A stretch of 37,026 nt of DNA from assembly GCA_963204785.1 (NCBI GenBank), contig CAUJHG010000065.1, positions 1-37,026 on the forward strand, in the 5' to 3' direction. Below the pieces are notes generated by a model, which did not search any database, had not been told where the DNA came from, and was given only the letters and a program-made list of their open reading frames with translations. Position numbers and translations under genes: made by a program. This document shows, piece by piece, positions 7,538 through 15,942 of this stretch (positions within the stretch are counted from its first letter, which is position 1; each line of letters begins with the position of its first letter). This DNA is from Pseudomonadota bacterium (lineage in GTDB: Bacteria > Pseudomonadota > Gammaproteobacteria > Burkholderiales > Burkholderiaceae_E).

Positions 7538-9181
7538 ATGAGTCAGGGGGCGGGCAGCGGGATCTGGAACTTCGGCGACATGTTCGACGGCCTGGCGGAC
7601 GTGGTTGCGCCGCAGCAGCCGGCACTGGTGCACGGCGAGCATGTCGTCACCTGGGAGGCGTTCGTCACGCGGACCAACAACCTGGCGCGTGCGTTGCTCG
7701 ACGACGGCGCAGCGCCCGACGAGAAGATCGCGCTCTACCTGCGCAACCATCCGGCCTACCTCGAGGCGATGATCGCGGGCTTCAAGTCGCGTCAGGTGCA
7801 CGTCAACGTCAACTACCGCTACGGACCCGAGGAAGTCCGCTACATCCTGGACAACTCGGACGCGACGACCGTCGTCTTCGCGCTCGAGTTCGCCGGGATC
7901 GTCGAGCAGATCCGCGAGCGTCTGCCCGGCGTGCGGCGCTGGCTCGCGGTGCAGGACGGGTCCGGCGCGCCGCTGCCGGCATTCGCCAGGTCCTTCGAGG
8001 CGCTCGCCACGAGCGGCGAAGGCACGCCCGTGCGCATCGAGCGCTCCCCCGACGACCTGTTCTTCATCTACACCGGGGGCACCACCGGAATGCCCAAGGG
8101 CGTGATGTGGCGCCACGATGCGCTGCGCCGCGCGATGATCAACCCGGCCCTGGTCGAGCGGGTTCCCGTGGACCTAGCCGACCATCTGCAGATCGTTCGC
8201 GAGACCGGACAGGGAACGATCTGCCTGCCCGCCTGTCCGCTGATGCACGGCACCGGAATGCTGCCGGCGATCTCCGCGCTGATGCACGGGGGTACGGTGG
8301 TGACCCTGCGCTCGGCGCACTTCGACGCCGACGAGTTCTGGGACGCGGTCGAGCGCAACCGCGCCGGTCAGCTGATCCTCGTGGGCGACGCCTTCGCCCG
8401 ACCGATGCTGCGCGCGCTCGACGAGGCAACCGTGAAGCGGGACCTCTCCTGCGTGCTGATGATGGTCTCCTCGGGGACGATGTGGAGCATGGAGGTCAAG
8501 CAGGGGCTGCTGCGCCACCTGCCGCAGGCAGCGCTGCTGGACTCCTTCGGCTCCTCGGAGGCGGTGGGCTTCGGGCTGTCGGTGATGACTGCCGACGGCA
8601 ACGTGCAGACGGCCGAGTTCCAGATCGGCGAGGAAGTGAAGGTGTTCACGCACGACGACCGCGAGGTCGCGCGCGGCAGCGGCGAGGTCGGCGTCATCGG
8701 GCGCAGCGGTCCCATCCCCGACGGCTACTACAAGGACCCGGCCAAGACCGCCGCCACCTTCCGCACCATCGCCGGCGTCCGGTACGCGATGCCGGGTGAC
8801 TACTGCACCGTCGATGCCAACGGCACGATCACGCTGCTCGGGCGCGGCAGCGGCTGCATCAACACTGCTGGCGAGAAGGTCTATCCGGAGGAGGTCGAGG
8901 AGGCGCTCAAGCAGCACCCTGACGTCGAGGACGCCCTGGTGGTGGGGCTGGCCGACGAGAAGTGGGGCCAGGCGGTCACCGCCGTGGTGGAGTTGCGCGC
9001 CGGCGCCGACTTCGACGAGGATGCGCTGCGCGCCCAGGTGCGCGCACGGCTGGCAGGCTACAAGACTCCCAAGCGCGTGTTCGCCGTGGACCGGATGTTC
9101 CGGGCGCCCAACGGGAAGGCCGACTACAAGAGCGCGCGCAGGTTCGCCGAGCAGGCGGTCCAGGGGAGGATCGACGGCTGA
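7538..9181 (+). CDS. Acyl-CoA synthetase (AMP-forming ligase, FadD-like)
   Basis: 547 residues from ATG 7538, with GAGGAG directly upstream. Member of the ANL superfamily: the phosphate-binding loop IYTGGTTGMPKGVMWRH lies at residues about 177-193, the adenine-binding region is DSFGSSEAVGFG, and the hinge is GRGSGCINTAGEKVYPEEVEEAL, with the catalytic lysine expected near the C-terminus (APNGKADYK). It should activate a carboxylic acid to its CoA thioester through an acyl-AMP. The M-P-K-G-V-M-W-R-H loop is frequent in ligases acting on branched, cyclic or steroid-type acids, but this is only suggestive. Neighbours include an ABC receptor and, on the other strand, acyl-CoA dehydrogenases and a thioesterase, so it likely feeds that pathway. 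Confidence 0.9.
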   Translation: MSQGAGSGIWNFGDMFDGLADVVAPQQPALVHGEHVVTWEAFVTRTNNLARALLDDGAAPDEKIALYLRNHPAYLEAMIAGFKSRQVHVNVNYRYGPEEVRYILDNSDATTVVFALEFAGIVEQIRERLPGVRRWLAVQDGSGAPLPAFARSFEALATSGEGTPVRIERSPDDLFFIYTGGTTGMPKGVMWRHDALRRAMINPALVERVPVDLADHLQIVRETGQGTICLPACPLMHGTGMLPAISALMHGGTVVTLRSAHFDADEFWDAVERNRAGQLILVGDAFARPMLRALDEATVKRDLSCVLMMVSSGTMWSMEVKQGLLRHLPQAALLDSFGSSEAVGFGLSVMTADGNVQTAEFQIGEEVKVFTHDDREVARGSGEVGVIGRSGPIPDGYYKDPAKTAATFRTIAGVRYAMPGDYCTVDANGTITLLGRGSGCINTAGEKVYPEEVEEALKQHPDVEDALVVGLADEKWGQAVTAVVELRAGADFDEDALRAQVRARLAGYKTPKRVFAVDRMFRAPNGKADYKSARRFAEQAVQGRIDG

Positions 9182-9255
9182 CGCCGGGCCGCAGCCGCGA
9201 GTCTGGAGGCAGGCTCGCGACTGGTACGCGGGACGGACAATGAGACACCGGGCTT

Positions 9256-9284
9256 TTGCCCTGGGCACGGCTTGTGGCTAACTT
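9256..9284 (+). promoter_or_regulatory. Putative sigma-70 promoter before the ABC receptor gene
   Basis: TTGCCC (9256-9261), a 17-nt spacer and TAACTT (9279-9284) lie about 100 nt before the ATG at 9385. Match to consensus is moderate. Confidence 0.3.
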
Positions 9285-9384
9285 CAGGATCCTGCAAAGG
9301 CGAGACTGCCCCCGGGCGGCCGCGTCGGGGGACTCCGGCCTTCGCATTCCGCGGCCGGCAGACAGTTCGAGCAACGAGGAGACA

Positions 9385-10602
9385 ATGAAGATGAGATCCC
9401 TGATCGTCGCCGCGCTCGCGGCAAGCGCGCTGATGAGCGGCGGCGCAGCCTTCGCGCAGAAGCAATACGGCCCCGGGGCAAGCGACACCGAGATCAAGAT
9501 CGGCAACTTCGTTCCCTACAGCGGCGGCGCCTCCGCCTACGGGATCGTCGGCCAGACCGTGGCTGCCTGGGCGAAGATGATCAACGACAAGGGCGGCATC
9601 AACGGCCGGAAGATCAACTTCGTCTCCTACGATGACGGCTACAGCCCGCCCAAGGCGGTCGAGCAGACCCGCAAGCTGGTCGAGAGCGACGAGGTGCTGT
9701 TCATGTTCCACATGGTGGGCACGCCGTCGAACTCGGCGGTGATGAAGTACCTGAACCAGCGCAAGGTGCCCCAGCTGCTGCTCGCCAGCGGCGGAACCGT
9801 GTTCGGCGACCGCAAGAACTACCCGTGGACGATGCCGTTCAACTCGCCCTATCAGTCGGAGGGGCGCATCTACGCCGCCTACCTGCTGAAGAACCACCCG
9901 GATGCGAAGATCGCGGTCCTCTACCCGAACGACGACTACGGCAAGGACATCTACAAGGGGATCCGCGACGGCCTGGGCGCGAAGACCTCGATGATCGTCA
10001 AGGAGCTCACCTACGAGACCACCGACCCGACGGTCGACTCGCAGATGGTGGCGCTGAAGGGCTCGGGCGCTGACGTGTTCCTGAACCTCACCACGCCGAA
10101 GTTCGCCGCGCAGGCGATCCGCAAGCTGGGCGAGATGAAGTGGAAGCCGGTGCACATCCTGAACAACGTGTCCGCCTCCACCGGCGCAGTGATCAAGCCT
10201 GCCGGCTACGAGAACGCCCAGGACGCGATCACCGCCACCTACGTGAAGGACCCGACCGACCCGCAGTTCAAGGACGATCCGGCGATCAGGGAGTGGTCGG
10301 CGTTCATCGACAAGTACATGCCCGGCACCGACAAGGCGAATTCGCTGACGCTGTACTCGTTCTCGGCGTCGCAGCTGCTCGAGCACGTCCTCAGGCAGGC
10401 GGGCGACAACCTGACGCGCGAGAACATCATGAAGCAGGCCGAGAACCTGAAGGACGTGAAGATCGGCGGGCTGATGAACGGCATCCTGGTGAACACCTCG
10501 CCGACCGACCACTACCCGATCGAGCAGATGCAGCTGATGCGCTTCAAGGGCGAACGCTGGGAGATGTTCGGTCCGCTGCTGGAAGGCAAGATCACCGACT
10601 GA
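9385..10602 (+). CDS. ABC transporter substrate-binding protein, branched-chain amino acid (LivK) family
   Basis: 405 residues, start ATG 9385 preceded by GAGGAG. Signal peptide at residues 1-25 (MKMRSLIVAALAASALMSGG, cleaving near FAQ). The mature protein opens YGPGASDTEIKIGNFVPYSG, the usual start of type I periplasmic binding proteins of the HAAT/LivK family (Peripla_BP_6). Further family marks are GGINGRKINFVSYDD, YPNDDYGKDIYKG and a C-terminal lobe ending FGPLLEGKITD. Such receptors bind amino acids, amides or aromatic and aliphatic carboxylates. No permease or ATPase genes are next to it, so it must use components encoded elsewhere. Position between the acyl-CoA ligase and the GrdB-like gene suggests uptake of the acid degraded by this locus. 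Confidence 0.92.
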   Translation: MKMRSLIVAALAASALMSGGAAFAQKQYGPGASDTEIKIGNFVPYSGGASAYGIVGQTVAAWAKMINDKGGINGRKINFVSYDDGYSPPKAVEQTRKLVESDEVLFMFHMVGTPSNSAVMKYLNQRKVPQLLLASGGTVFGDRKNYPWTMPFNSPYQSEGRIYAAYLLKNHPDAKIAVLYPNDDYGKDIYKGIRDGLGAKTSMIVKELTYETTDPTVDSQMVALKGSGADVFLNLTTPKFAAQAIRKLGEMKWKPVHILNNVSASTGAVIKPAGYENAQDAITATYVKDPTDPQFKDDPAIREWSAFIDKYMPGTDKANSLTLYSFSASQLLEHVLRQAGDNLTRENIMKQAENLKDVKIGGLMNGILVNTSPTDHYPIEQMQLMRFKGERWEMFGPLLEGKITD

Positions 10603-10617
10603 CCCCCGCAGAGGCAG

Positions 10618-10655
10618 GTGCGGCGCGCATTCCACCGCCTGGCGGTGGGGCGCAC
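10618..10655 (+). other. Nested hairpin between the ABC receptor and GrdB-like genes
   Basis: CCACCGC (10632-10638) pairs with GCGGTGG (10642-10648) over a 3-nt loop. Outer bases GTGCG (10618-10622) and CGCAC (10651-10655) extend it. It follows the receptor stop by 15 nt and lacks a T-run. It could protect the receptor mRNA and lower read-through, as seen for highly expressed binding-protein genes. Confidence 0.4.
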
Positions 10656-10701
10656 GCCGTCGCCGGCCAGGACGATCGATCAAGCAGGAGACCACAGGCT
10701 C

Positions 10702-11508
10702 ATGGAACCGATCCGCTACGTCGAGCTGATGAAGCAGCGCTACGAAACCCTCGGGTTTCCTCCGTACGCGTGGAGCGTCAACGAGGACGCGCCACTGACC
10801 CCGCTGCGCAAGCCGCTTGCGCAGTGTTCGGTCACCATCCTCACCTCGGGGGGCGTCTCGGAGAAGCCGCTGCCAGGCTTCGACCCCCACGCCCGCAACG
10901 ACTTCCGGCTCGACGCGATCGCCAGCGACTTTCCGTCCGACGGGTTCAAGATCGACGACAGCTACTACGACCACACCGACGCTTCGTGCGACATCAACTG
11001 CATCTTCGCGATCGACCGACTGCGCGAGATGGCGCGCGCGGGAGAGATCGGCTCGGTGACTCCGCGCTTCTGGAGCGGGTTCATGGGGCGCACCTACATG
11101 CGCAGCAAGCTCTGCGACGAGGTGGCCCCCGCCTTCGCGCAGCAGCTGAAGGAGGACGGCACCGACATCCTGGTCGCGGTGCCCGCCTGCCCGCTCGATC
11201 AGCAGACGGTCGCGCTGGTGTGCCGGGTGGTGGAGCAGGCCGGGATCCCGACGGTGTGCATCACCACGGCGCGCGACATCACCGAACTGGTGAAGCCGCC
11301 GCGCGGGCTCTTCGTGAACGCCCCGATGGGCAACAACTTCGGCAAGCCCGGCGACGTGCAGACCCAGGCCTCGATCCTGCGCGAGGCCCTGCAACTGGTG
11401 GTCGATGCGAAGCAGGGTGGCGTGCTGGTCGACAGCGCCTTCACCTGGCCCGAGCCCTTCTTCCCCGTGATGACCGAGACCACCCGCGAAGAGCAGCTCA
11501 GGAAGTGA
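10702..11508 (+). CDS. Glycine/sarcosine/betaine reductase component B (GrdB/PrdB)-like protein
   Basis: 268 residues from ATG 10702 (AGGAG about 12 nt upstream; an in-frame upstream start at 10618 would add an unrelated arginine-rich leader). The sequence resembles the GRDB family: VELMKQRYETLGFPPYAW, SVTILTSGGV, FRLDAIASDFPSDGFKIDDSYYDHTD, RLREMARAGEIGSV and a C-P-L-x-Q-Q-T-V helix start. In clostridial enzymes this family contains a selenocysteine/cysteine redox site for reductive cleavage of glycine-type substrates. Here the site reads ACPLDQQTV, with C163 but Asp at 166, and there is no in-frame TGA. The protein probably does not do the classical selenium chemistry. Proteobacterial relatives occur near acyl-CoA genes with unknown function. 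The 3' end overlaps the convergent thioesterase gene by 11 nt. Confidence 0.75.
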   Translation: MEPIRYVELMKQRYETLGFPPYAWSVNEDAPLTPLRKPLAQCSVTILTSGGVSEKPLPGFDPHARNDFRLDAIASDFPSDGFKIDDSYYDHTDASCDINCIFAIDRLREMARAGEIGSVTPRFWSGFMGRTYMRSKLCDEVAPAFAQQLKEDGTDILVAVPACPLDQQTVALVCRVVEQAGIPTVCITTARDITELVKPPRGLFVNAPMGNNFGKPGDVQTQASILREALQLVVDAKQGGVLVDSAFTWPEPFFPVMTETTREEQLRK

Positions 11509-12412
11509 GCCCCAGGGGCGCTGCGCGCAGCCGCCAGGGTTCGAGCACTGCGCGCAGCTCCTCGGGGACCGGCGCGCTGCGCCGGGTCTGACGATCGATC
11601 GCGACCATCACCGACTCGCAGGTCGCGAGGCAGCGGCCGTCCTCGAAGCACGCGCCGCGCACCGTCAGCGAGCGCTCGCCGAGCTGGGCGACGCCGCAGC
11701 CGATCTCCCACTGTGCGCCGGGCATCGCGCGGCGCAGCCAGCGCAGCGAGACGTGCACCACCATCATCCCGCCGCGGGGTCGGGTGCGCGCGCCGTAGGC
11801 CTCGTTCAGGAAGGTGATCCGCATCTGCTCGGCGCAGCGCGCCAGCCACGCGTCACTGGCCATGCGACGGGCGTCGCTGTCGCCGAAGCGGATGTCGAGC
11901 CGGTGGCGCCAGGGGAAGTCCGCGAGAGCCGGGGCGTTGTCGTCGCCGCGCCCCGGCTGCCCGGCGACGAGCGCCTCGGCGCCGGGCACCTGCGCGGTGC
12001 GCAGCGCCTCGCGCTGGTCGGCGGAGAATCCCGCCGGAAGGCCGTCGGTCCAGCCCTGCAGGCAGGCCTCGTGCAGTCCGACGCAGCGCCCGCCCTGGAA
12101 CAGCGCGGTGGCGACGCGCACTCCCTCAGGGTCGGCCGACAGCAGTTTCGCGCCCCAGGCCAGCGGCTCGGGATAGTAGGACTCGGCCAGGAAGTCGGTT
12201 TCGCTGCGCGCGCAGGCCAGCGCCGGCTGGCTGTCGCGCCAGGCCCGCGCGCCGAAGACGCTGCGCACGGCGAGGTGCACCGCCTCGCCCTGGATCGAGA
12301 TCAGCGCGCTGTTGTTCATGTGCTGCCAGATGTCGACGTCGGTGTAGCGCGGGAGCACTTCTCCGCTAAGCGGGTAGGACGCGGCTTCTCGCCGCCAGGC
12401 GTCTTGTCTCAT
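11498..12412 (-). CDS. Tandem hotdog-fold acyl-CoA thioesterase-like protein
   Basis: 304 residues from ATG 12412. No strong ribosome-binding site is visible, but upstream sequence in this frame is low-complexity Pro/Arg. Two hotdog domains: the first at residues about 13-130 has PRYTDVDIWQHMNNSALIS, the D-x-D-x-x-x-H-x-N pattern of the 4HBT family (D25, D27, H31). The second, at about 168-295, has LDIRFGDSDARRMASDAWL with a partly changed active site. Double-hotdog proteins of this kind hydrolyse acyl-CoA thioesters. It is the last gene of the minus-strand catabolic cluster, 76 nt after the hydrolase. It could release pathway intermediates or recycle CoA. Confidence 0.8.
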   Translation of the reverse strand: MRQDAWRREAASYPLSGEVLPRYTDVDIWQHMNNSALISIQGEAVHLAVRSVFGARAWRDSQPALACARSETDFLAESYYPEPLAWGAKLLSADPEGVRVATALFQGGRCVGLHEACLQGWTDGLPAGFSADQREALRTAQVPGAEALVAGQPGRGDDNAPALADFPWRHRLDIRFGDSDARRMASDAWLARCAEQMRITFLNEAYGARTRPRGGMMVVHVSLRWLRRAMPGAQWEIGCGVAQLGERSLTVRGACFEDGRCLATCESVMVAIDRQTRRSAPVPEELRAVLEPWRLRAAPLGLTS

Positions 12413-12468
12413 CGGGGTCGGGGCCGGTCTGGGCGCGGCGCTGGGTTGGGGTCGGTGTGGCGGGTGCG

Positions 12469-12482
12469 CATCCGGTCGGATG
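12469..12482. repeat. Short inverted repeat between the hydrolase and thioesterase genes
   Basis: CATCCG (12469-12474) and CGGATG (12477-12482) form a 14-nt dyad with a 2-nt centre. It sits 7 nt after the hydrolase stop on the minus strand. It may be a small hairpin or a binding site; little more can be said. Confidence 0.25.
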
Positions 12483-12488
12483 GTGTGT

Positions 12489-13457
12489 TCAGAGGGTGCG
12501 CAGCCAGTCGAGCAGCAGCTGCGACACCTGTTGCGGGGCCTCCTGCTGCGTCCAGTGGCCGATGCCGGGCAGCAGGTGCGCGCCACGCAGTCCGGGCAGG
12601 TGCGGCGCCATCAGCGCCACCGGGTCCACCCCGGGCAGCATGCGCAGCGCGAGGTCGCGGTCGCCGCCGATGAAGAGCGCGGGCTGCTCGATCCTGCGGT
12701 CGCGGAACTGCTGCTGCCAGGCCATGTCGCGCGCGTGGTTGCGATAGCGGTTCAGCGGACCGCGAAACCCCGATGCCTGGAATTGCGCGACGAAGTGATC
12801 CTCGTCGGCCTTCGTGAGCCAGGCCGGAAAGGGGTCGGGATCGGGCAGGCCGTCGAGCAGGCGTGCACCGTGCGGCTTGTTCCTGGGCCAGGTGCCTTCG
12901 GGCGCGTCGCCGCTGAGCGCGTAGCAGAAGCGGCGCAGCGCGCCGCGCACGTCCGCCTCGAGTTCGGCCTCGGCGACGCCCTCGTCCTGGAAGTAGACCT
13001 GGTAGAAGAAGCGCCCCTTCGCGGTGAACGCGGCGTGCACCGCTTCGAGGAAGCTGACCGTGGCAATGCCCGTCCAGGGCACCGAGAGCCCGGCCACCGC
13101 GCGCACCCGGTCGGGGCGCGACAGCGCGGTGTTCCAGACGATCGGCGCGCCCCAGTCGTGGCCCACCAGCACTGCGCTGCGCTCGGGGGACAGCGCTTCG
13201 ATCACTCCGGCGACGTCCGCGGTGATCTGCTCCAGGCTGTAGTCGGCGACCTCCGGCGGGCTGTCGGAGCCGCCGTAGCCGCGCACGTCGATCGCGCATG
13301 CGGTGAATCCCGCCTGCGCGATCGGGGCGATCTGGTGGCGCCAGCTGTACCAGCCTTCGGGAAAGCCGTGGACCATCACCACCAGCGGCCCGCTGCCGGC
13401 GAGCGCCGCCTTCAGGCGGATGCCGTTGGCGGGAACCTGGACGAAGCGCAGGCTCAC
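12489..13457 (-). CDS. Alpha/beta hydrolase, epoxide-hydrolase-like
   Basis: 322 residues from a GTG at 13457 that overlaps the upstream acyl-CoA dehydrogenase stop (GTGA). Oxyanion-hole motif HGFPEGWYSWRHQ (residues 30-42), where HGxP is typical of epoxide hydrolases. The nucleophile elbow GHDWGAPI has D101 in place of the serine of esterases, the hallmark of epoxide hydrolases and haloalkane dehalogenases. The C-terminal histidine lies in PGIGHWTQQEAP (H301), and a lid region holds tyrosines around residues 145-155. The reaction expected is hydrolytic opening of an epoxide or a related bond. The four-base overlap places it in the operon with the two dehydrogenases. Substrate unknown. Confidence 0.85.
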   Translation of the reverse strand: MSLRFVQVPANGIRLKAALAGSGPLVVMVHGFPEGWYSWRHQIAPIAQAGFTACAIDVRGYGGSDSPPEVADYSLEQITADVAGVIEALSPERSAVLVGHDWGAPIVWNTALSRPDRVRAVAGLSVPWTGIATVSFLEAVHAAFTAKGRFFYQVYFQDEGVAEAELEADVRGALRRFCYALSGDAPEGTWPRNKPHGARLLDGLPDPDPFPAWLTKADEDHFVAQFQASGFRGPLNRYRNHARDMAWQQQFRDRRIEQPALFIGGDRDLALRMLPGVDPVALMAPHLPGLRGAHLLPGIGHWTQQEAPQQVSQLLLDWLRTL

Positions 13458-14677
13458 GCCGGCTTGCGCGGCACCGTCCCGCTGCGCACCTGCCGGAACG
13501 GCACGTCGCGGTCGACCTCGATCTCCTTGGGCAGTCCGAGCACGCGCTCGGCGATGATGTTGCGCTGGATCTGGTCGGTGCCGCCGCCGATCGAGGTGAA
13601 GTAGGCGTTCAGCGTGAGGAAGTTCGCGTCTTCGGCGCGCGGGTGCTCCGGGCCTTCGAGCAGGCTCTCGGCGCCGAGCAACGCGGTGCGCAGCCGGGCC
13701 TCCTCGTGCAGGATGCGCGACATCGCGAGCTTGCCCAGCGACATGATCGAGGAGCTGGTGCCCTGGGCGAGATCGGCCTTGGCGCGCGCGGTGTTCAGGC
13801 GGTTGAGCACCCGATACGAGGTGACGCGCGCGATGTCCTGGCGCATCGCCGGGTCGCCCAGGCGGCCGGCCTCGCGCGCGAGCTCGATCAGCGCGGAGTC
13901 GCCTTCCGGATTGGGCGCGCCGCTGCGCGGGCCGCGGGCGTCCTCCCCCATCAGCGAGCGCTCGTAGGCCAGCCCGGTCTGCAGCACCTTCCAGCCGCCG
14001 TTGAGCTCGCCGAGCAGGTTGTCGGCGGACACGACTGCGTCGGTGATGAAGACCTCGTTGAACTGCGCTTCGTCGGTGATCTGGCGCAGCGGCCGCACCT
14101 CGATTCCGGGCTGCTTCATCGGCAGGAAGAAGAAGCTCAGGCCGCGGTGCTTCGGGACGTCCCAGTCGGTGCGCGCCAGCAGCATCCCGTAGTCGGCGGT
14201 CGCCGCGTAGCTGGTCCAGACCTTCTGGCCGTTGACGACGAAGTGGTCGCCCTGACGGTCCGCACGGGTGCGCACCGCGGCGAGGTCCGATCCGGCGCCC
14301 GGCTCGCTGTAGAGCAGGCACATGCCTACCGAGTCGGTCAGCAGGGCGGGGACGATCTTCGCCTTGAACTCGGGCCGGGCGTAGGTGAACGCGGTGTTCA
14401 CCCAGAGGTTCAGTCGATCCTGGCCTGCGCCCGGCGCGCCGACCTCGGCGAAGGCGCGCTCGATCAGCCGGGCCTGTTCGACGGGGAGGCTGCGCCCGTG
14501 CCACTCCGCGGGCCAGGTCGGCACCGCCCAGCCGGCGGCGACCACCTTCTCGAGGAAGGCGGTGCGCTCGGGGGAGCGGCTGACGCTGCAGGGGCCTTCC
14601 ATGGTGGCGCGGTCCCAGTGCGTGGAGAGCCAGGCCCGCACTTCGGCGAGCAGCGCGTCGTTGGTCGGTGCAGTCAT
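13454..14677 (-). CDS. Acyl-CoA dehydrogenase, first of an overlapping pair
   Basis: 407 residues. ATG at 14677 overlaps the stop of the second dehydrogenase (ATGA). The N-terminal helical domain contains WAVPTWPAEWHGRSLP. The FAD/substrate-binding strand region contains LLYSEPGAGSDLAAV and GDHFVVNGQKVWTSYA, diagnostic of acyl-CoA dehydrogenases. The C-terminal helical domain contains LAYERSLMGE and ends with SIGGGTDQIQRNIIAERVLGLP. It lacks the R-x-Q-F-G stretch that its partner keeps. Such complementary pairs, translated with overlap, are known to form alpha2beta2 heteromers in steroid side-chain degradation (FadE28-FadE29, ChsE1-ChsE2 type). That this pair works the same way is inference. 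Confidence 0.9.
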   Translation of the reverse strand: MTAPTNDALLAEVRAWLSTHWDRATMEGPCSVSRSPERTAFLEKVVAAGWAVPTWPAEWHGRSLPVEQARLIERAFAEVGAPGAGQDRLNLWVNTAFTYARPEFKAKIVPALLTDSVGMCLLYSEPGAGSDLAAVRTRADRQGDHFVVNGQKVWTSYAATADYGMLLARTDWDVPKHRGLSFFFLPMKQPGIEVRPLRQITDEAQFNEVFITDAVVSADNLLGELNGGWKVLQTGLAYERSLMGEDARGPRSGAPNPEGDSALIELAREAGRLGDPAMRQDIARVTSYRVLNRLNTARAKADLAQGTSSSIMSLGKLAMSRILHEEARLRTALLGAESLLEGPEHPRAEDANFLTLNAYFTSIGGGTDQIQRNIIAERVLGLPKEIEVDRDVPFRQVRSGTVPRKPA

Positions 14678-15792
14678 GCCTGGGTCTCCAGCAGCTGGAT
14701 GTAGCGCTCCCGGTATGCGGCGGGCGTGCCGAACAACTGGGCGTCGGTGCGCGCGCGGCGCAGGTACAGGTGGGCCGGGTGCTCCCAGGTGAAGGCGATC
14801 CCGCCGTGCATCTGGATGCTGGTGGCCGCCACCGTGGTGAAGGCGTCCGCGCAGGCGAAGGCGGCCAGGCAGACTGCCTGGGCTGCCTCCTCGTTGCGCT
14901 CGGCGAGGCAGCTGGCAGCGTGGCGCGCAGCCGAGGTGCAGGACTCGCTCTCGAGCAGGAGGTCGGCCGCCATGTGCTTGATCGCCTGGAAGCTGCCGAT
15001 CGCGCGGCCGAACTGGAAGCGATCCTGTGCATACTGGACCGTTGCCTCCAGCACCCGACGGGCGCCGCCGGCCTGTTCGCCGGCCAGCGCGACGCGCGCC
15101 AGGTCCAGCGCATCCTCGACGGCTTCCCAGCCCGGGCGCCTGCACGCGAGGCGCTGCGCGGCGGCTCCGGTGAGCGTCAGCTTCGCCAGCGGCACCGTCC
15201 GGTCGAAGGCGGGCAGCGCGGCGATCTGCGCGCCCTGCGCACCGGCGGCAAGCTCGAAGACGCCGACGCCGTCAGGCGTGCGCGCCACCACGAGGAAGAG
15301 GTTCGCAGCCTGGCCGTGGGTGACGAAGCTCGCGGCGCCGTCCAGGCGCCAGCCACCGTCGGTCTCGCGTGCGCGGACGTCGAGGTCGGCAGCGGTCCAG
15401 CCGCCCTTCGGGCCGGTGAGCGCGACGGTGGCGATCTTCGAGCCATCGGCAATTCCCGGCAGCAGGCGGGCCTGGGCGTCGGCGTCGTCCAGCGCCTGCA
15501 GCAGCCCGGCGGCGAGCACTCCGCTGGAGAGCAGCGGCGTGCAGGCCAGCGCTGCGCCGACCTCCTCCATCACTCGCTCCAGTTCCACCGGGCCGGCGCC
15601 GACGCCCCCGTGCTGCGGATTCACGAGGATTCCGGCCACGCCCATCGATGCGAGTTCGCGCCAGAGTTCGGGGTCGTAGCCTTCGGGGCGCTCCATGGTC
15701 CGGCGCACGTCGGCCTCGGTGCTGCGGTCGGCGAGCAGCCGCCGCACCGAGTCGACGAAGGCCAGCAGCTCATCCTGGTCGATCCTTGTCAT
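14674..15792 (-). CDS. Acyl-CoA dehydrogenase, second of an overlapping pair
   Basis: 372 residues from ATG 15792 with AAAGGAAG upstream. The N-terminal half is diverged (LWRELASMGVAGILVNPQHGG then an alanine-rich helical region). The central beta domain lacks the strong SEPGAGSD signature and reads VALTGPKGGWTAADLDVRA instead. The C-terminal domain is well conserved: YAQDRFQFGRAIGSFQAIKH, SIQMHGGIAFTWEHPAHLYLRRA. The partial loss of the flavin-binding signature, with the R-F-Q-F-G segment retained, is the reverse of its neighbour and fits a non-symmetric heteromeric dehydrogenase. It is followed directly by that neighbour with a 4-nt overlap. Confidence 0.88.
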   Translation of the reverse strand: MTRIDQDELLAFVDSVRRLLADRSTEADVRRTMERPEGYDPELWRELASMGVAGILVNPQHGGVGAGPVELERVMEEVGAALACTPLLSSGVLAAGLLQALDDADAQARLLPGIADGSKIATVALTGPKGGWTAADLDVRARETDGGWRLDGAASFVTHGQAANLFLVVARTPDGVGVFELAAGAQGAQIAALPAFDRTVPLAKLTLTGAAAQRLACRRPGWEAVEDALDLARVALAGEQAGGARRVLEATVQYAQDRFQFGRAIGSFQAIKHMAADLLLESESCTSAARHAASCLAERNEEAAQAVCLAAFACADAFTTVAATSIQMHGGIAFTWEHPAHLYLRRARTDAQLFGTPAAYRERYIQLLETQA

Positions 15793-15942
15793 GGCTTCCT
15801 TTGGGTCTGGGTTCGGCGCCGGATGACCCGAGGGCCGGGCGCGGTCAGTGTGATCTTATCGGCATAGCGCGTGCGCGCGTCTCGAAACTGGGCGAGGCGT
15901 GGCCTGGCCCCAGCGGTGCGCCCGCGCCTTGCGCGCAGGCCC
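15793..15942. other. Intergenic gap within the catabolic cluster
   Basis: 150 nt between the isomerase-like gene stop and the dehydrogenase start on the minus strand. I see no gene, clear promoter or terminator. It leaves open whether the two dehydrogenases have their own transcript. Confidence 0.4.

Noticed and set aside
9124..11394. A 756-codon open frame on the minus strand
   Set aside because: Antisense to the ABC receptor and GrdB-like genes, which have clear family signatures; Arg/His/Leu-rich shadow.
12489..15113. An 874-codon open frame on the minus strand that ends as the alpha/beta hydrolase
   Set aside because: Only the last 322 codons are real. The upstream part is an off-frame reading of the acyl-CoA dehydrogenases; the GTG at 13457 with GTGA overlap is the proper start.
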